A stretch of DNA of 64,000 bases, from NCBI GenBank assembly GCA_966250385.1, contig CBINHC010000004.1, positions 62,001 to 126,000 of the forward strand. Reading direction: 5' to 3'. The translations under genes were made by a program, and so were the position numbers. Of the stretch, positions 42,517-51,755 are shown in pieces (within the stretch, counting starts at the first letter, position 1; the number at the start of each line of letters is the position of its first letter). The notes below the pieces were generated by a model that was given only the letters and a program-made list of their open reading frames with translations, had not been told where the DNA came from and made no database searches. The DNA comes from DASWTL01 sp966250385. GTDB taxonomy: Bacteria; Bacteroidota; Bacteroidia; Sphingobacteriales; Sphingobacteriaceae.

Positions 42517-43395
42517 TTATTTTCCTGAATAAAAGTCCAGTTCAGCCTTTCTCCGGCGTTTTTCAACGCGGCCGGAGATGATAATACTGATCTCGTACAG
42601 GAGGAACAGCGGGAAACTGACGGTAAGCATGGTCAGCAGATCTGTTGTCGGGGTAACCACCGCTGCGATGATCAGGATAATGACGGTCGCGTACCGGCGG
42701 GAGGCCCGCATGAACGCAGGGGTCATGATACCCATCTTCGAGAGGATGAAGATCAGGATCGGCAGTTCGAAGATGATACCGCATCCGATCGTCAAGGTTG
42801 CTACCGTAGAGAGGTAGGACGCGATCGTGATCTGGTTCTGAATGGTATCGCTGATGTTATAGTTTGCCAGGAAGTTGATGGAGAGCGGCGAGATGATATA
42901 GTAGCCGAACAGGATCCCGAGGACGAACAGCAAAGTTGCCCACATGACAAATCCGCTGGCAGAGCTTTTCTCCAGGTCGGTAAGGCCCGGCTTCACAAAC
43001 CTCCAGATCTCATAAAGCAGGTAGGGGACCCCCAGGACGATACCGATCATCAGCGAGGAGTTCAGCTGCAGGGTAAACTGTCCGCCCATCTCCGTATTGA
43101 TGATATTGAAAGGGATCTTGGTTACGCAGAATTCCGGTCCCAGGTTGAACTTTTCACTGAGCCGGCACATCATCTGGTAGGTCCAGAAATCGGTTGACTT
43201 CGGCGCCATGATGATCTTATCGAAGATAAAGTCGTAATAGCAGAATGCCAGAACGGTAAAGATCACAATAGCCGCAGATGAGCGGATCAGGTGCCACCTT
43301 AAAACTTCCAGGTGGTCAAAAAATGACATCTCTGCCTCCAGGTTTTTCCCTCTTTCTTTAATGGATTCTATTAAATCCTGACGCCTTTCGCTCAT
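42517..43395 (-). CDS. tatC: Sec-independent protein translocase TatC
   Basis: A 292-residue inner-membrane protein with six predicted helices. The cytoplasmic N-terminus has the signal-peptide-binding FFDHLEVLRWHLIRS (about residues 25-39), and FELPILIFILSKMG and the conserved VTPTTDLLTML follow. Residues 70-115 form an unusually long first periplasmic loop, as in other Bacteroidota TatC. It recognises twin-arginine signals. Its TatA partners are at 11.5-11.9 kb. It lies between the accC terminator and rpiB on the minus strand. Confidence 0.95.
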   Translation of the reverse strand: MSERRQDLIESIKERGKNLEAEMSFFDHLEVLRWHLIRSSAAIVIFTVLAFCYYDFIFDKIIMAPKSTDFWTYQMMCRLSEKFNLGPEFCVTKIPFNIINTEMGGQFTLQLNSSLMIGIVLGVPYLLYEIWRFVKPGLTDLEKSSASGFVMWATLLFVLGILFGYYIISPLSINFLANYNISDTIQNQITIASYLSTVATLTIGCGIIFELPILIFILSKMGIMTPAFMRASRRYATVIILIIAAVVTPTTDLLTMLTVSFPLFLLYEISIIISGRVEKRRRKAELDFYSGK

Positions 43396-43406
43396 ATTGG
43401 TACAAA

Positions 43407-43414
43407 CAAAAATA
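43407..43414 (-). promoter_or_regulatory. -7 box of tatC inside the terminator tail
   Basis: Minus-strand TATTTTTG is an exact -7 box made by the distal stem and T-tract of the preceding terminator, 11 nt before the tatC ATG. Overlap of terminator and promoter is plausible but unproven. Confidence 0.4.
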
Positions 43415-43440
43415 CCATTCTGAACAATAGAATGGTATTT
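43409..43440 (-). terminator. terminator after accC
   Basis: AAATACCATTCT (43410-43421) pairs perfectly with AGAATGGTATTT (43429-43440), followed on the minus strand by TTTGTTTG. It separates the acc operon from tatC. Confidence 0.85.
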
Positions 43441-43466
43441 AAAAAGTCTAATTTAGTTATTCCGGT

Positions 43467-44807
43467 CTATTCACCAAGATCAAATGTTTCCATGAACTTG
43501 GTGGTGAAATTACCGGCACGGAAGTTCGCATCTTTCATGAGTTTCAGATGGAACGGAATTGTTGTTTTGATGCCTTCGATGACGAACTCGCTCAGGGCAC
43601 GTTCCATCGTACAGATCGCCTCTTCCCGGGTCTGCGCCACGCAGATCAGTTTGGCGATCATCGAATCGTAATTCGGCGGAATCTGATAGCCCGCATATAC
43701 GTGCGTATCGACCCGGACGCCATGTCCGCCTGGTGAATGGAAGTGAGTGATACGTCCCGGAGACGGTCTGAAGCCGTTCTGCGGATCTTCCGCGTTGATC
43801 CGGCATTCGATCGCATGGAATTCAGGGGTATAGTTTTTCCCGGAGATCGGAACACCGGCTGCAACCTTGATCTGCTCCTTGATCAGATCGTAGTTGATCA
43901 CCTCTTCCGTTACCGGGTGCTCCACCTGGATCCGGGTGTTCATTTCCATGAAATAGAAATTACGGTGCTTGTCAACCAGGAATTCGATGGTTCCGGCGCC
44001 TTCGTAGTTCACGGCCTGGGCTCCCTTGATCGCAGCCTCACCCATCCGCTCACGAAGTTCATCGGTCATGAACGGTGAGGGTGATTCTTCCACCAGCTTC
44101 TGGTGTCTCCGCTGGATGGAACAGTCGCGTTCTGAAAGGTGACACACTTTGCCGTACTGGTCGCCGATCACCTGGATTTCGATATGTCTCGGATCTTCCA
44201 CAAATTTCTCCAGGTAGATGCCGTCGTTTCCGAATGCGGCGCCGGCTTCCTGACGTGCAGAATCCCATGCGGCTTCGAAATCCTCGTCTTTCCAGACGAT
44301 ACGCATCCCGCGGCCACCGCCTCCGGCCGTAGCCTTCAGGATCACCGGGTAGCCGATCTCGTTTGCAATCCGGATACCTTCAGTAATATCGCTCAGCAGT
44401 CCGTCAGATCCGGGGATCGTCGGAACGCCGGCTTTTTTCATGGTCTCCTTGGCTGACGCCTTGTCGCCCATGCCGTTGATCTGCTCCGGAGTGGCGCCAA
44501 TGAACTTGATTCCGTAATCACGGCAGATCGCTGAGAATTTCGCATTCTCAGACAGGAATCCGTAACCCGGGTGGATGGCGTCCGCATTGGTCAGCTCTGC
44601 AGCTGAAATAATGTTGGGAATATTGAGGTAAGAATCCTTGCTTGCCGGAGGTCCGATACATACGGCCTCATCAGCAAAACGGACATGCAAACTGTCGCGG
44701 TCGGCGGTTGAGTAAACGGCCACCGTCTTGATGCCCATCTCCTTACACGTTCTTATGATCCGTAAAGCAATTTCTCCGCGGTTTGCAATTAATATTTTCT
44801 TAAACAT
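43467..44807 (-). CDS. accC: acetyl-CoA carboxylase biotin carboxylase subunit
   Basis: A 446-residue biotin carboxylase: N-terminal KILIANRGEIALRIIRTCKE, ATP-grasp glycine-rich loop TAGGGGRGMRIV (about 160-171), HIEIQVIGDQYG, ERDCSIQRRHQKL and EMNTRIQVEHPVTE with the metal and catalytic residues. It carboxylates the biotin of AccB with ATP and bicarbonate, the first step of fatty acid synthesis. accB is 71 bp upstream on the same strand. Confidence 0.97.
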   Translation of the reverse strand: MFKKILIANRGEIALRIIRTCKEMGIKTVAVYSTADRDSLHVRFADEAVCIGPPASKDSYLNIPNIISAAELTNADAIHPGYGFLSENAKFSAICRDYGIKFIGATPEQINGMGDKASAKETMKKAGVPTIPGSDGLLSDITEGIRIANEIGYPVILKATAGGGGRGMRIVWKDEDFEAAWDSARQEAGAAFGNDGIYLEKFVEDPRHIEIQVIGDQYGKVCHLSERDCSIQRRHQKLVEESPSPFMTDELRERMGEAAIKGAQAVNYEGAGTIEFLVDKHRNFYFMEMNTRIQVEHPVTEEVINYDLIKEQIKVAAGVPISGKNYTPEFHAIECRINAEDPQNGFRPSPGRITHFHSPGGHGVRVDTHVYAGYQIPPNYDSMIAKLICVAQTREEAICTMERALSEFVIEGIKTTIPFHLKLMKDANFRAGNFTTKFMETFDLGE

Positions 44808-44878
44808 TGAATTCGATTTGGAAACGGGATGCGGACTGACCTGACTAATGATTCGCTGGCCGGCCGCTGAATCCCGGT

Positions 44879-45355
44879 TTATGCAGGTTCTACTAAAAAC
44901 AGGGGCTGGTCGTATTCAACTGGCTGGGCGTTGTCCACTAAAACCTTAACGATCCGTCCGGAAACTTCGGACTCGATCTCATTGAATAATTTCATGGCCT
45001 CGATGATACAAACCACTTGTCCGGCTTTCACTTCGTCACCGACGTTCACAAATACCGGTTTGTCCGGGCTGGACGAACGGTAGAACGTACCGATCATCGG
45101 GGATTTAATGGTGATCAGGTTGGAAGCTTCAGGCGCTGCAGGTGCTTCTGCCTGCGGTGCCGGAGCGGCAGCAGGCGCAGCAGCGGGCTGAGGTGCAGCA
45201 GCAGCCGGTAATGCAGCAGGAATGCTTGCTGTTACATAGGTTGGTGCCTGGTTGGTTTTTATGGTAATTTTGAAATCTTCCTGTTCGATCGAAACTTCGT
45301 TAACACCTGATTTAGAAACAAATTTGATGAGTTCCTGAATTTGTTTGATGTCCAT
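44879..45355 (-). CDS. accB: biotin carboxyl carrier protein of acetyl-CoA carboxylase
   Basis: A 158-residue BCCP: N-terminal helical region (MDIKQIQELIKFVSKSGVNE), an Ala/Pro linker (about 43-75), and a C-terminal biotinyl domain with the target Lys in CIIEAMKLFNEI (about residue 121). It carries carboxybiotin between AccC and the carboxyltransferase. It lies upstream of accC and downstream of fabH. Confidence 0.97.
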   Translation of the reverse strand: MDIKQIQELIKFVSKSGVNEVSIEQEDFKITIKTNQAPTYVTASIPAALPAAAAPQPAAAPAAAPAPQAEAPAAPEASNLITIKSPMIGTFYRSSSPDKPVFVNVGDEVKAGQVVCIIEAMKLFNEIESEVSGRIVKVLVDNAQPVEYDQPLFLVEPA

Positions 45356-45420
45356 TGTTGTGGTTTTAGTGTGTTTTTATTAAAAGTAAAAATAAAAATC
45401 GCAAACTTGTTTTCGCAATC

Positions 45421-46410
45421 CTAGTATGCCCATTTCAGGTAGATCGAGCCCCAGGTGAATCCCCCGCCGAATGCGGCCAGGATGATGTTATCTCCTTTTT
45501 TCAATTTGCTCTCCCATTCCCATAGGCACAGGGGAATAGTTCCGTTCGTTGTATTTCCGTACCGTTCGATATTGATCATGACCTTTTCCGGTCCGACGCC
45601 CATACGGTTTGCCGTGGCGTCAATGATCCGTTTGTTTGCCTGATGCGGCACAAGCCAGGCGACATCATCCGAAGTCAGATTATTGCGTTCCATGATCTCG
45701 GCAGCCACTTCAGCCATGTTGGTCACCGCGAACTTGAATACCGTCTGGCCTTCCTGGTAAGCGAAATGCTCGCGGGAATCGACCGTCTCATGCGTCGCAG
45801 GCCGGACAGAACCGCCCGCCTTCATGTGCAGGAACGGTTTACCCGATCCGTCGCTTTTCAGGATGGAATCCATGATTCCGTACCCTTCGGTATCAGGCTC
45901 AAGCAGTGCTGCTCCGCAGCCGTCGCCGAAAATGATACAGGTCGTCCGGTCCTCATAGTTGATGATCGATGACATCTTGTCGCCGCCGACTACCAGGACC
46001 TTCTTGTGTTTGCCCGATTCGATGAACTGGGAACCGGTAGCCAGGCCGAAAATGAATCCGGAGCAAGCGGCCTGGAGGTCATAGCCCCATGCGTTCTTTG
46101 CTCCGATCTTATCAGCCAGGATATTGGCGGTTGCAGGAAACGGCATATCGGGAGTCGTCGTACAGAAAATGATCAGATCGATCTCCTCCGCGCCGATGCC
46201 TCTTTTTTCAAGCAGGCCCAGAACGGCGGGTACCGCCATGTCGGAAGTTCCGAGGCCTTCACCTTTTAAGATCCGGCGTTCTCTGATTCCTGTGCGGGAA
46301 GTGATCCATTCATCATTGGTTTCAACCATGGTTGAAAGTTCATGGTTGGTAAGGATATATTCAGGTGCGTAGCCGTGGACGGCTGTAATTGCAGCATGAA
46401 TCTTTTGCAT
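45421..46410 (-). CDS. fabH: beta-ketoacyl-ACP synthase III
   Basis: A 329-residue KAS III with catalytic Cys116 (DLQAACSGFIFGL), His in VPHQANKRIID (about 256) and Asn in GNTTNGTIPL (about 286). It condenses acetyl-CoA or a branched acyl-CoA with malonyl-ACP to start fatty acid synthesis; branched starters from the BCKDH-type E1 would be usual in Bacteroidota. Stop-to-start distance to plsX is 11 bp, so plsX-fabH are co-transcribed. Confidence 0.96.
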   Translation of the reverse strand: MQKIHAAITAVHGYAPEYILTNHELSTMVETNDEWITSRTGIRERRILKGEGLGTSDMAVPAVLGLLEKRGIGAEEIDLIIFCTTTPDMPFPATANILADKIGAKNAWGYDLQAACSGFIFGLATGSQFIESGKHKKVLVVGGDKMSSIINYEDRTTCIIFGDGCGAALLEPDTEGYGIMDSILKSDGSGKPFLHMKAGGSVRPATHETVDSREHFAYQEGQTVFKFAVTNMAEVAAEIMERNNLTSDDVAWLVPHQANKRIIDATANRMGVGPEKVMINIERYGNTTNGTIPLCLWEWESKLKKGDNIILAAFGGGFTWGSIYLKWAY

Positions 46411-46421
46411 ACGAAGTAGAA

Positions 46422-47360
46422 TTAATTAAATGCCGCTTTGATTTTATCAACGATTTTCGTTTCAATCATCGTTCGCGACAGCAGAACCATGTTTTTAATT
46501 GCTTCGGGGTTCGAAATACCGTGCCCGATGATTACCGGGGCATTAACTCCCAGAATCGGGCTTCCGCCGTATTGCTCATAATTGAAGCGGTCGAAAAACT
46601 CGTCTTTGAATCCCTTTTTCAGCGTAAGGACGTAGAAGCTCTCCGCCAGTTTGAGCATGACATTACCGGTAAATCCGTCGCAGACAATAACGTCTGCCTT
46701 GTCGTTGAACAAGTCCCTTCCTTCAATATTCCCGGCAAAGTTGATCAGGGGGGTGTCTTTCATCAGGCAGTACGACGCCTGGGTCAGCAGATTTCCCTTT
46801 TCTTCCTCTTCACCTATATTCATCAGACCGACCTTAGGGTCCTTGATATGATAGATGTGCTGGGCAAACAGGCTTCCGAGAATGGCGAATTGCAGTAAGG
46901 TATCCGGCTTGCAGTCGGCATTGGCGCCGACGTCCAGCATAATGCCGAATCCGCTTTTCAGTTTGGGTACGTTGGTGGCAATTGCGGGCCGGATGACGCC
47001 GGGAATGTTCTTTACACTGAACATGGCGCCAACAAGCATAGCTCCGGTATTTCCCGCAGAAGAAAATGAATCAATCTGGCCTTCTTTCAGGAGCTGAAAG
47101 CCTAAACTGATGCTGGATGCCGGTTTCTGGACAATAGCTTTGGTAGGATGTTCCCCCATGCCGATCACTTCGGTCGTATGTACGAATTCGAAGATGTCCG
47201 GGTCTATCCCCTGTTCGGCTATCAGGGGTAGGGCTTGATTTTTATCACCGATTAAAACCAGTTTCTGCTCCGGTGATAAAACTTTACAGGCTTCAATGGC
47301 TCCCAAAACGGCTGCTTTGGGAGCGTAATCTCCGCCCATTATGTCTAAGCCAATTTTCAT
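46422..47360 (-). CDS. plsX: phosphate acyltransferase PlsX
   Basis: A 312-residue PlsX: MKIGLDIMGGDYAPKAAVLG at the start, GMGEHPTKAIVQKPASS, SAGNTGAMLVGAM and VIVCDGFTGNVMLKLAE are family signatures. It makes acyl-phosphate from acyl-ACP for phospholipid synthesis (PlsY). It sits between rpmF and fabH in the classical order rpmF-plsX-fabH. Confidence 0.97.
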   Translation of the reverse strand: MKIGLDIMGGDYAPKAAVLGAIEACKVLSPEQKLVLIGDKNQALPLIAEQGIDPDIFEFVHTTEVIGMGEHPTKAIVQKPASSISLGFQLLKEGQIDSFSSAGNTGAMLVGAMFSVKNIPGVIRPAIATNVPKLKSGFGIMLDVGANADCKPDTLLQFAILGSLFAQHIYHIKDPKVGLMNIGEEEEKGNLLTQASYCLMKDTPLINFAGNIEGRDLFNDKADVIVCDGFTGNVMLKLAESFYVLTLKKGFKDEFFDRFNYEQYGGSPILGVNAPVIIGHGISNPEAIKNMVLLSRTMIETKIVDKIKAAFN

Positions 47361-47375
47361 ACTTGAAAATTAACT

Positions 47376-47567
47376 CTACGCGATCGAGGTGTTCTCAATC
47401 AGTAATTTACCATTGTAATACAAGTTGCCGTCAACGTTGTAAGCACGGTGAGGTAAATGGATCGCACCTGTAGTCTGGCAGGTGGTTAAAGATGGAGCTT
47501 CTGCTTTGTAATGAGTTCTTCTCTTATCTCTTCTCGACTTCGATATTTTGCGCTTTGGATGTGCCAT
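47376..47567 (-). CDS. rpmF: 50S ribosomal protein L32
   Basis: A 63-residue L32: MAHPKRKISKSRRDKRRTHY at the N-terminus, then LTTCQTTGAIHLPHRA. Only one Cys remains in the usual zinc-ribbon position, so it is likely a zinc-independent L32. It is 15 bp upstream of plsX and 18 bp downstream of the DUF177 gene. Confidence 0.97.
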   Translation of the reverse strand: MAHPKRKISKSRRDKRRTHYKAEAPSLTTCQTTGAIHLPHRAYNVDGNLYYNGKLLIENTSIA

Positions 47568-47585
47568 CGTTTCCTGTGTTTATTA

Positions 47586-48116
47586 TTATTTTTTTATGTT
47601 CTTCAACGCATCCCATCGCGGATCTGCATTGTTTTGTTGTTCTTTTTCGCCCGAGAGCGCTTTCAGCTTTCCGATCATTTCCTGATCGCACCACGGCATG
47701 TTGCCCGGGTCTTCACAGCGGTTGATGTATGGAACGGCCAGGTTGATATACTCATAGATCAGGGTCGATACATCAATCTCGTGATCATTCTTGCTGAGCA
47801 CGATGATCTCATCGGTGTCGTCCTCAAGATTTTCGTCGTTACTGAACTTTACGATCTGACGTTCTTCGATCTGAACGGCCGAAGGCAGCTCGGAAAGGCA
47901 AACGTCGCAATTCACAAAGATCTCCCCGGAGATATGAAACTGCAGGATCAGCATGGTCTCCTGCTTGTCAAGCTCCAGCTCCGCCTTTAATTTGCCGTTT
48001 TTTACCAGGGAATATTCAAACTCCCCGAAAAACCTGTCATCGACCTCAAAATCAAACTGATGTTTCCCAAGCTTTAGTCCCGAGAACTGTATATGATATT
48101 CGTGTAACGATTTCAA
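47586..48116 (-). CDS. DUF177 (YceD-like) protein
   Basis: A 176-residue cytosolic protein of the DUF177 family, which precedes rpmF in many bacteria. Visible Cys pairs are NCDVCLSELP (about 110) and the later RCEDPGNMPWC (about 146). It is linked in other organisms to 23S rRNA or L32 maturation, so its place upstream of rpmF is expected. It is the first gene of the rpmF-plsX-fabH-accB-accC run. Confidence 0.85.
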   Translation of the reverse strand: MKSLHEYHIQFSGLKLGKHQFDFEVDDRFFGEFEYSLVKNGKLKAELELDKQETMLILQFHISGEIFVNCDVCLSELPSAVQIEERQIVKFSNDENLEDDTDEIIVLSKNDHEIDVSTLIYEYINLAVPYINRCEDPGNMPWCDQEMIGKLKALSGEKEQQNNADPRWDALKNIKK

Positions 48117-48135
48117 AGCCCGACAAATTAGCTCG

Positions 48136-48143
48136 CAAAATTA
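48136..48143 (-). promoter_or_regulatory. -7 promoter box of the DUF177-rpmF-plsX-fabH-acc run
   Basis: Minus-strand TAATTTTG exactly fits TAnnTTTG, 19 nt before the DUF177 ATG. The -33 element is poor. Confidence 0.5.
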
Positions 48144-48254
48144 GTTAAAAAATCCTTTTCAGGAAAGTGTTTTTTTAAATTGATTCCGGTGCCCCTGAAT
48201 CCGCCTTCACTGGCCTGAACGGCCTTATTTTGAAGCCGGTACGCAAAGGTACTA

Positions 48255-49310
48255 TTAATCCCGGTCTCTTGAAAGTTTACTGAACTTAAGCGGATTGGCG
48301 GTAAGTTCTGCCGTCTCGCGCCTTCTTCGCAGAATATTCACCGCTGCAAACACGGCTTCGCGGAAGGAACTTTCGGACGCCAGGTTGCGGCCTGCGATAT
48401 CAAAACCGGTTCCGTGGTCCGGCGAGGTGCGGACGACGGGAAGGCCGGCCGTGAAATTAACGCCGTTATGAAATGCAATATGCTTGAACGGGATCAGGCC
48501 CTGGTCATGGTACATCGCCAGGACGGCATCGAATTTCAGGTAGGTATCGCCTGCAAAGAAGCCATCGGCCGGATAGGGGCCGAGTGCGAAGATGCCGAGG
48601 TCATTGGCCTGTTCGATGGCCGGGGCGATGATCGTCTGCTCTTCGGTTCCGATCAGGCCGTTATCGCCCGCATGCGGATTCAGTCCGAGTACGGCGATTT
48701 TGGGTTTTTCGATCCAGAAGTCCGTCTTGAGGCTGGCATGCATCAGGCGCAGCTTGGCGACGATCTTTTCAGTGGTGATGGCCGGGCTGACTTCGCTGAC
48801 CGGAATATGGCCGGTTACCACGCCGATCTTCAGATCCTCGCTGACGAGGAACATCAGGGAGTCTGCCGCATTGCAGCGCGACTGAATATATTCGGTGTGT
48901 CCGGGGAAGCTGAAGTTTTCGCTCTGAATGGTGTGTTTGTTGATCGGTGCCGTGACCAGGGCGTCGATCTCTCCGGCCAGCAGGTCTTCCATAGCCTTCT
49001 CCAGTGACAGCAGGGCGTACTTACCCCCGGTTTCATTGGGAACGCCCAGTTCGATCTTGACATCCTCCTGCCAGCAGTTGATCAGATTGGGTCTTTTTTG
49101 ATGGGCCTGCGCGGGGGAGTTGATAACATTGAAACTGAAATCGCCGACGTTCAGGGCCTTCCTGTGAAAGGAAGCGACCTTGGTATGCCCGTAAACAATA
49201 GGGGTGCAGTAATCAAGGATCCGGGTGTCCGCAAGCGTTTTAATGATTACTTCCAGTCCGATGCCGTTAACATCACCGATTGATATGCCTATTTTTATTT
49301 TTTCACTCAT
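48255..49310 (-). CDS. pdxA: 4-hydroxythreonine-4-phosphate dehydrogenase
   Basis: A 351-residue PdxA. Metal ligands are the His of FPGHTEYIQSRC (about 140), the His of AMYHDQGLIPFK (about 267) and the His-Asp-like segment TSPDHGTGFDIAG (about 297). It oxidises 4-phosphohydroxy-threonine in de novo pyridoxal phosphate synthesis. It is divergent from rsmA with a 134-bp shared region. The pdxA-rsmA neighbourhood is found in many bacteria. Confidence 0.95.
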   Translation of the reverse strand: MSEKIKIGISIGDVNGIGLEVIIKTLADTRILDYCTPIVYGHTKVASFHRKALNVGDFSFNVINSPAQAHQKRPNLINCWQEDVKIELGVPNETGGKYALLSLEKAMEDLLAGEIDALVTAPINKHTIQSENFSFPGHTEYIQSRCNAADSLMFLVSEDLKIGVVTGHIPVSEVSPAITTEKIVAKLRLMHASLKTDFWIEKPKIAVLGLNPHAGDNGLIGTEEQTIIAPAIEQANDLGIFALGPYPADGFFAGDTYLKFDAVLAMYHDQGLIPFKHIAFHNGVNFTAGLPVVRTSPDHGTGFDIAGRNLASESSFREAVFAAVNILRRRRETAELTANPLKFSKLSRDRD

Positions 49311-49444
49311 GTTTCTTATTCCGTTAAGGCGTCAGATCATACGCCCCAATCTGTGCAAAATAAGTACTTTAATCGTTATCTCCCACCTATTATCTCAGAT
49401 CTGACGTCTATTTTTCCGTAATTTGCGGCAAAACCGTCAAGGAA

Positions 49445-50224
49445 ATGAGTTTGGTCAGAGCGAAAAAACATTTAGGACAACACTTTCTCACAGATAAAAA
49501 TATTGCGGAAAAGATCGTAAACAGTCTGAGTTTTCAACATCCTTACCCCCAGGTTCTGGAAGTGGGACCGGGGATGGGTATCCTCTCCGATTTCCTGCTT
49601 CAGAAAAAAGATTTTCAGACCTTCCTGATCGACCTGGATACCGAGTCGTACGAGTTCCTGAAAAAGAAATATCCCGATCTGGGCGACCGCCTGATCAACG
49701 GGGATTTCCTGGAGCTGAATTTCGGGGATGTTTTCTCCGGACCGTTCGGGATCATCGGCAACTTCCCCTACAATATTTCGTCTCAGATTCTCTTTAAAGT
49801 ACTTGAGAACCGTCACCAGGTCGTTGAAGTTGTAGGGATGTTCCAGAAAGAGGTTGCGGAACGCTGTACCGCGAAGCCGGGCAGCAAGGAATACGGAATT
49901 CTGAGCGTCTTCCTTCAGGCCTGGTACAAGGTTGAATACCTGTTTACCGTCAAGGCCGGGGTCTTTAATCCCCCGCCCAAGGTCCTTTCGGCTGTGATCC
50001 GGCTGACCAGGAACGATGTTCAGGCCCTGGACTGTGACGAGAAACTGTTCTGGCAGGTCGTGAAAACGGCGTTCAACCAGCGCCGGAAGACCCTCCGCAA
50101 TGCCCTGTCATCCCTGATCGTCAAAGAGAAGATGACGAATGAGCCCCTGCTTGACCTCCGTGCGGAACGCCTGACCGTAGAAGACTTCGTGCGCCTTACC
50201 AACCTGATCACAGCTACCCGATGA
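49445..50224 (+). CDS. rsmA: 16S rRNA dimethyladenosine transferase RsmA (KsgA)
   Basis: A 259-residue SAM-dependent methyltransferase. KKHLGQHFLTDKNIAEKIV opens the family core, VLEVGPGMGILSDFLL binds SAM, and GNFPYNISSQILFK is the catalytic motif IV (NxPY; here NFPY). It dimethylates A1518 and A1519 near the 3' end of 16S rRNA. The stop overlaps the next ATG (ATGA), so the two are coupled. Confidence 0.96.
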   Translation: MSLVRAKKHLGQHFLTDKNIAEKIVNSLSFQHPYPQVLEVGPGMGILSDFLLQKKDFQTFLIDLDTESYEFLKKKYPDLGDRLINGDFLELNFGDVFSGPFGIIGNFPYNISSQILFKVLENRHQVVEVVGMFQKEVAERCTAKPGSKEYGILSVFLQAWYKVEYLFTVKAGVFNPPPKVLSAVIRLTRNDVQALDCDEKLFWQVVKTAFNQRRKTLRNALSSLIVKEKMTNEPLLDLRAERLTVEDFVRLTNLITATR

Positions 50225-51150
50225 TGAAGAAGATTCTTATTGCCGATGATCTGCACCCCGTCTTCAGGGAAGAGGCGGTACGTTTGGGCTATGACGTAAC
50301 GGACGCGCCCTCGATCACCAGGGAAGAGGTTCTGAAAACCCTTCACGAATATGATCTGCTGGCCATCCGGACCAGGTTCCGGATAGACCGGGAAGTCATG
50401 GATGCGGGTACCCGGCTAAAGTGTATTGCCAGGGCCGGCGCCGGAATGGACAATATTGACGAAGCGTATGCCCGGGAAAAGGGGATCGTCTGCATCAACG
50501 CTCCGGAAGGGAACCGGGATGCCGTTGCGGAACATGCCCTGGGCCTGCTGCTTTCCCTGATGAATAACTTCCGTAAGGCGGATGCCGGGGTCCGGGCCGG
50601 GATCTGGGACCGGGAAGGCAACCGGGGGTGGGAGCTGAAAGGTAAAACGGTCGGGATCATCGGCTACGGGAATACCGGCCGCGCATTTGCCAGGAAACTG
50701 GCGGGACTGGAAGTCAACGTACTGGCCTACGACAAGTACCAGGTGGGTTTTTCAGATGCCCATGTCACGGAGACGGTAATGGAAGAGATCGTAAAAAAGG
50801 CGGATGTTCTCAGCCTGCATATCCCGCTCACCCGGGAGACGCGGGCCATGGTGGATGAGGAATATCTTTTTCACTTCAGAAAGCCGATCTTTTTTATCAA
50901 TACCTCGCGCGGGGAGATCGTCCGGACACCGGCGGTGCTCAATGCCATCCGGCAGGGAAAGATCCTGGGTGCCGGTCTCGATGTCCTGGAGGTCGAAAAG
51001 TTTCCGGGGCTCGGACAGCAGGCGTGGTTCACGGAGCTGGCCGCGGAGCCGCGGGTCATCCTGACGCCGCATGTTGCCGGGTGGACATTCGACTCCTATC
51101 GCCGGATTTCGGAGGTTCTGGCCGAAAAGCTCAAAAATTTGCAATTATAA
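50221..51150 (+). CDS. D-isomer-specific 2-hydroxyacid dehydrogenase (SerA-like)
   Basis: A 309-residue NAD-dependent dehydrogenase. The dinucleotide fold is VGIIGYGNTGRAFARKLAG (about 145-163). Catalytic residues appear as Arg in NTSRGEIVRT (about 231), Glu in LDVLEVEKF (about 260) and His in LTPHVAGWTFDS (about 286). The length lacks the ACT domain of long SerA enzymes. It may act as 3-phosphoglycerate dehydrogenase or on other 2-hydroxyacids. It overlaps rsmA by 4 bp and is closed by a terminator. Confidence 0.88.
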   Translation: MMKKILIADDLHPVFREEAVRLGYDVTDAPSITREEVLKTLHEYDLLAIRTRFRIDREVMDAGTRLKCIARAGAGMDNIDEAYAREKGIVCINAPEGNRDAVAEHALGLLLSLMNNFRKADAGVRAGIWDREGNRGWELKGKTVGIIGYGNTGRAFARKLAGLEVNVLAYDKYQVGFSDAHVTETVMEEIVKKADVLSLHIPLTRETRAMVDEEYLFHFRKPIFFINTSRGEIVRTPAVLNAIRQGKILGAGLDVLEVEKFPGLGQQAWFTELAAEPRVILTPHVAGWTFDSYRRISEVLAEKLKNLQL

Positions 51151-51180
51151 CATTTCGCTGTTATCTTCGTATAACACGAC

Positions 51181-51224
51181 AACAAGACTATCCCGGCTAC
51201 GGTTCGGCATAGTCTTGTTTCTTT
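51181..51224 (+). terminator. terminator after the 2-hydroxyacid dehydrogenase gene
   Basis: AACAAGACTAT (51181-51191) pairs with ATAGTCTTGTT (51209-51219), followed by TCTTTTT. Confidence 0.85.
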
Positions 51225-51254
51225 TTAATAGACCACCATTAAAATTTGTAAGGT

Positions 51255-51728
51255 ATGGCAGAGGTAACATATTATACCAAAGAAGGCTTAGAGAAACTAA
51301 AGGAAGAATTACATTTTTTAACCACGGAAGGACGTGCTAAAATCGCTGCGGCCATTGCTGAAGCAAGAGATAAAGGAGATCTTTCGGAGAATGCAGAGTA
51401 TGATGCAGCGAAGGAAGCGCAGGGTCTGCATGAAACAAAGATCGCCAAATTGAAAGAGACGCTGGCCTCGGCCCGGCTTATCGATGAATCAAAACTGGAT
51501 GCCAGCAAAGTCCTGGCGCTTTCGATCGTAAAGATCAAGAACGTGAAGAACGGAGCAACGATGACCTACCAGCTGGTGTCGGAGACGGAAGCCGACCTGA
51601 AATCAGGCAAGATTTCCGTTAAATCCCCGATCGCCCAGGGGCTGCTCGGCAAGTCCGTCGGCGATAAGACGGAGATCAGTGTTCCCGCCGGAAAAATGGA
51701 ATTTGAGATCCTTGAGATCAGCCGCTAA
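51255..51728 (+). CDS. greA: transcription elongation factor GreA
   Basis: A 157-residue GreA: N-terminal coiled coil (about 8-75; TKEGLEKLKEELHFL, then EARDKGDLSENAEYDAAKEA with the acidic tip) and a C-terminal FKBP-like domain ending EFEILEISR. It rescues backtracked RNA polymerase by stimulating transcript cleavage. The HIT gene follows after 27 bp. Confidence 0.97.
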   Translation: MAEVTYYTKEGLEKLKEELHFLTTEGRAKIAAAIAEARDKGDLSENAEYDAAKEAQGLHETKIAKLKETLASARLIDESKLDASKVLALSIVKIKNVKNGATMTYQLVSETEADLKSGKISVKSPIAQGLLGKSVGDKTEISVPAGKMEFEILEISR

Positions 51729-51755
51729 CCGAAAACCGATAACTAACTATCTGAT

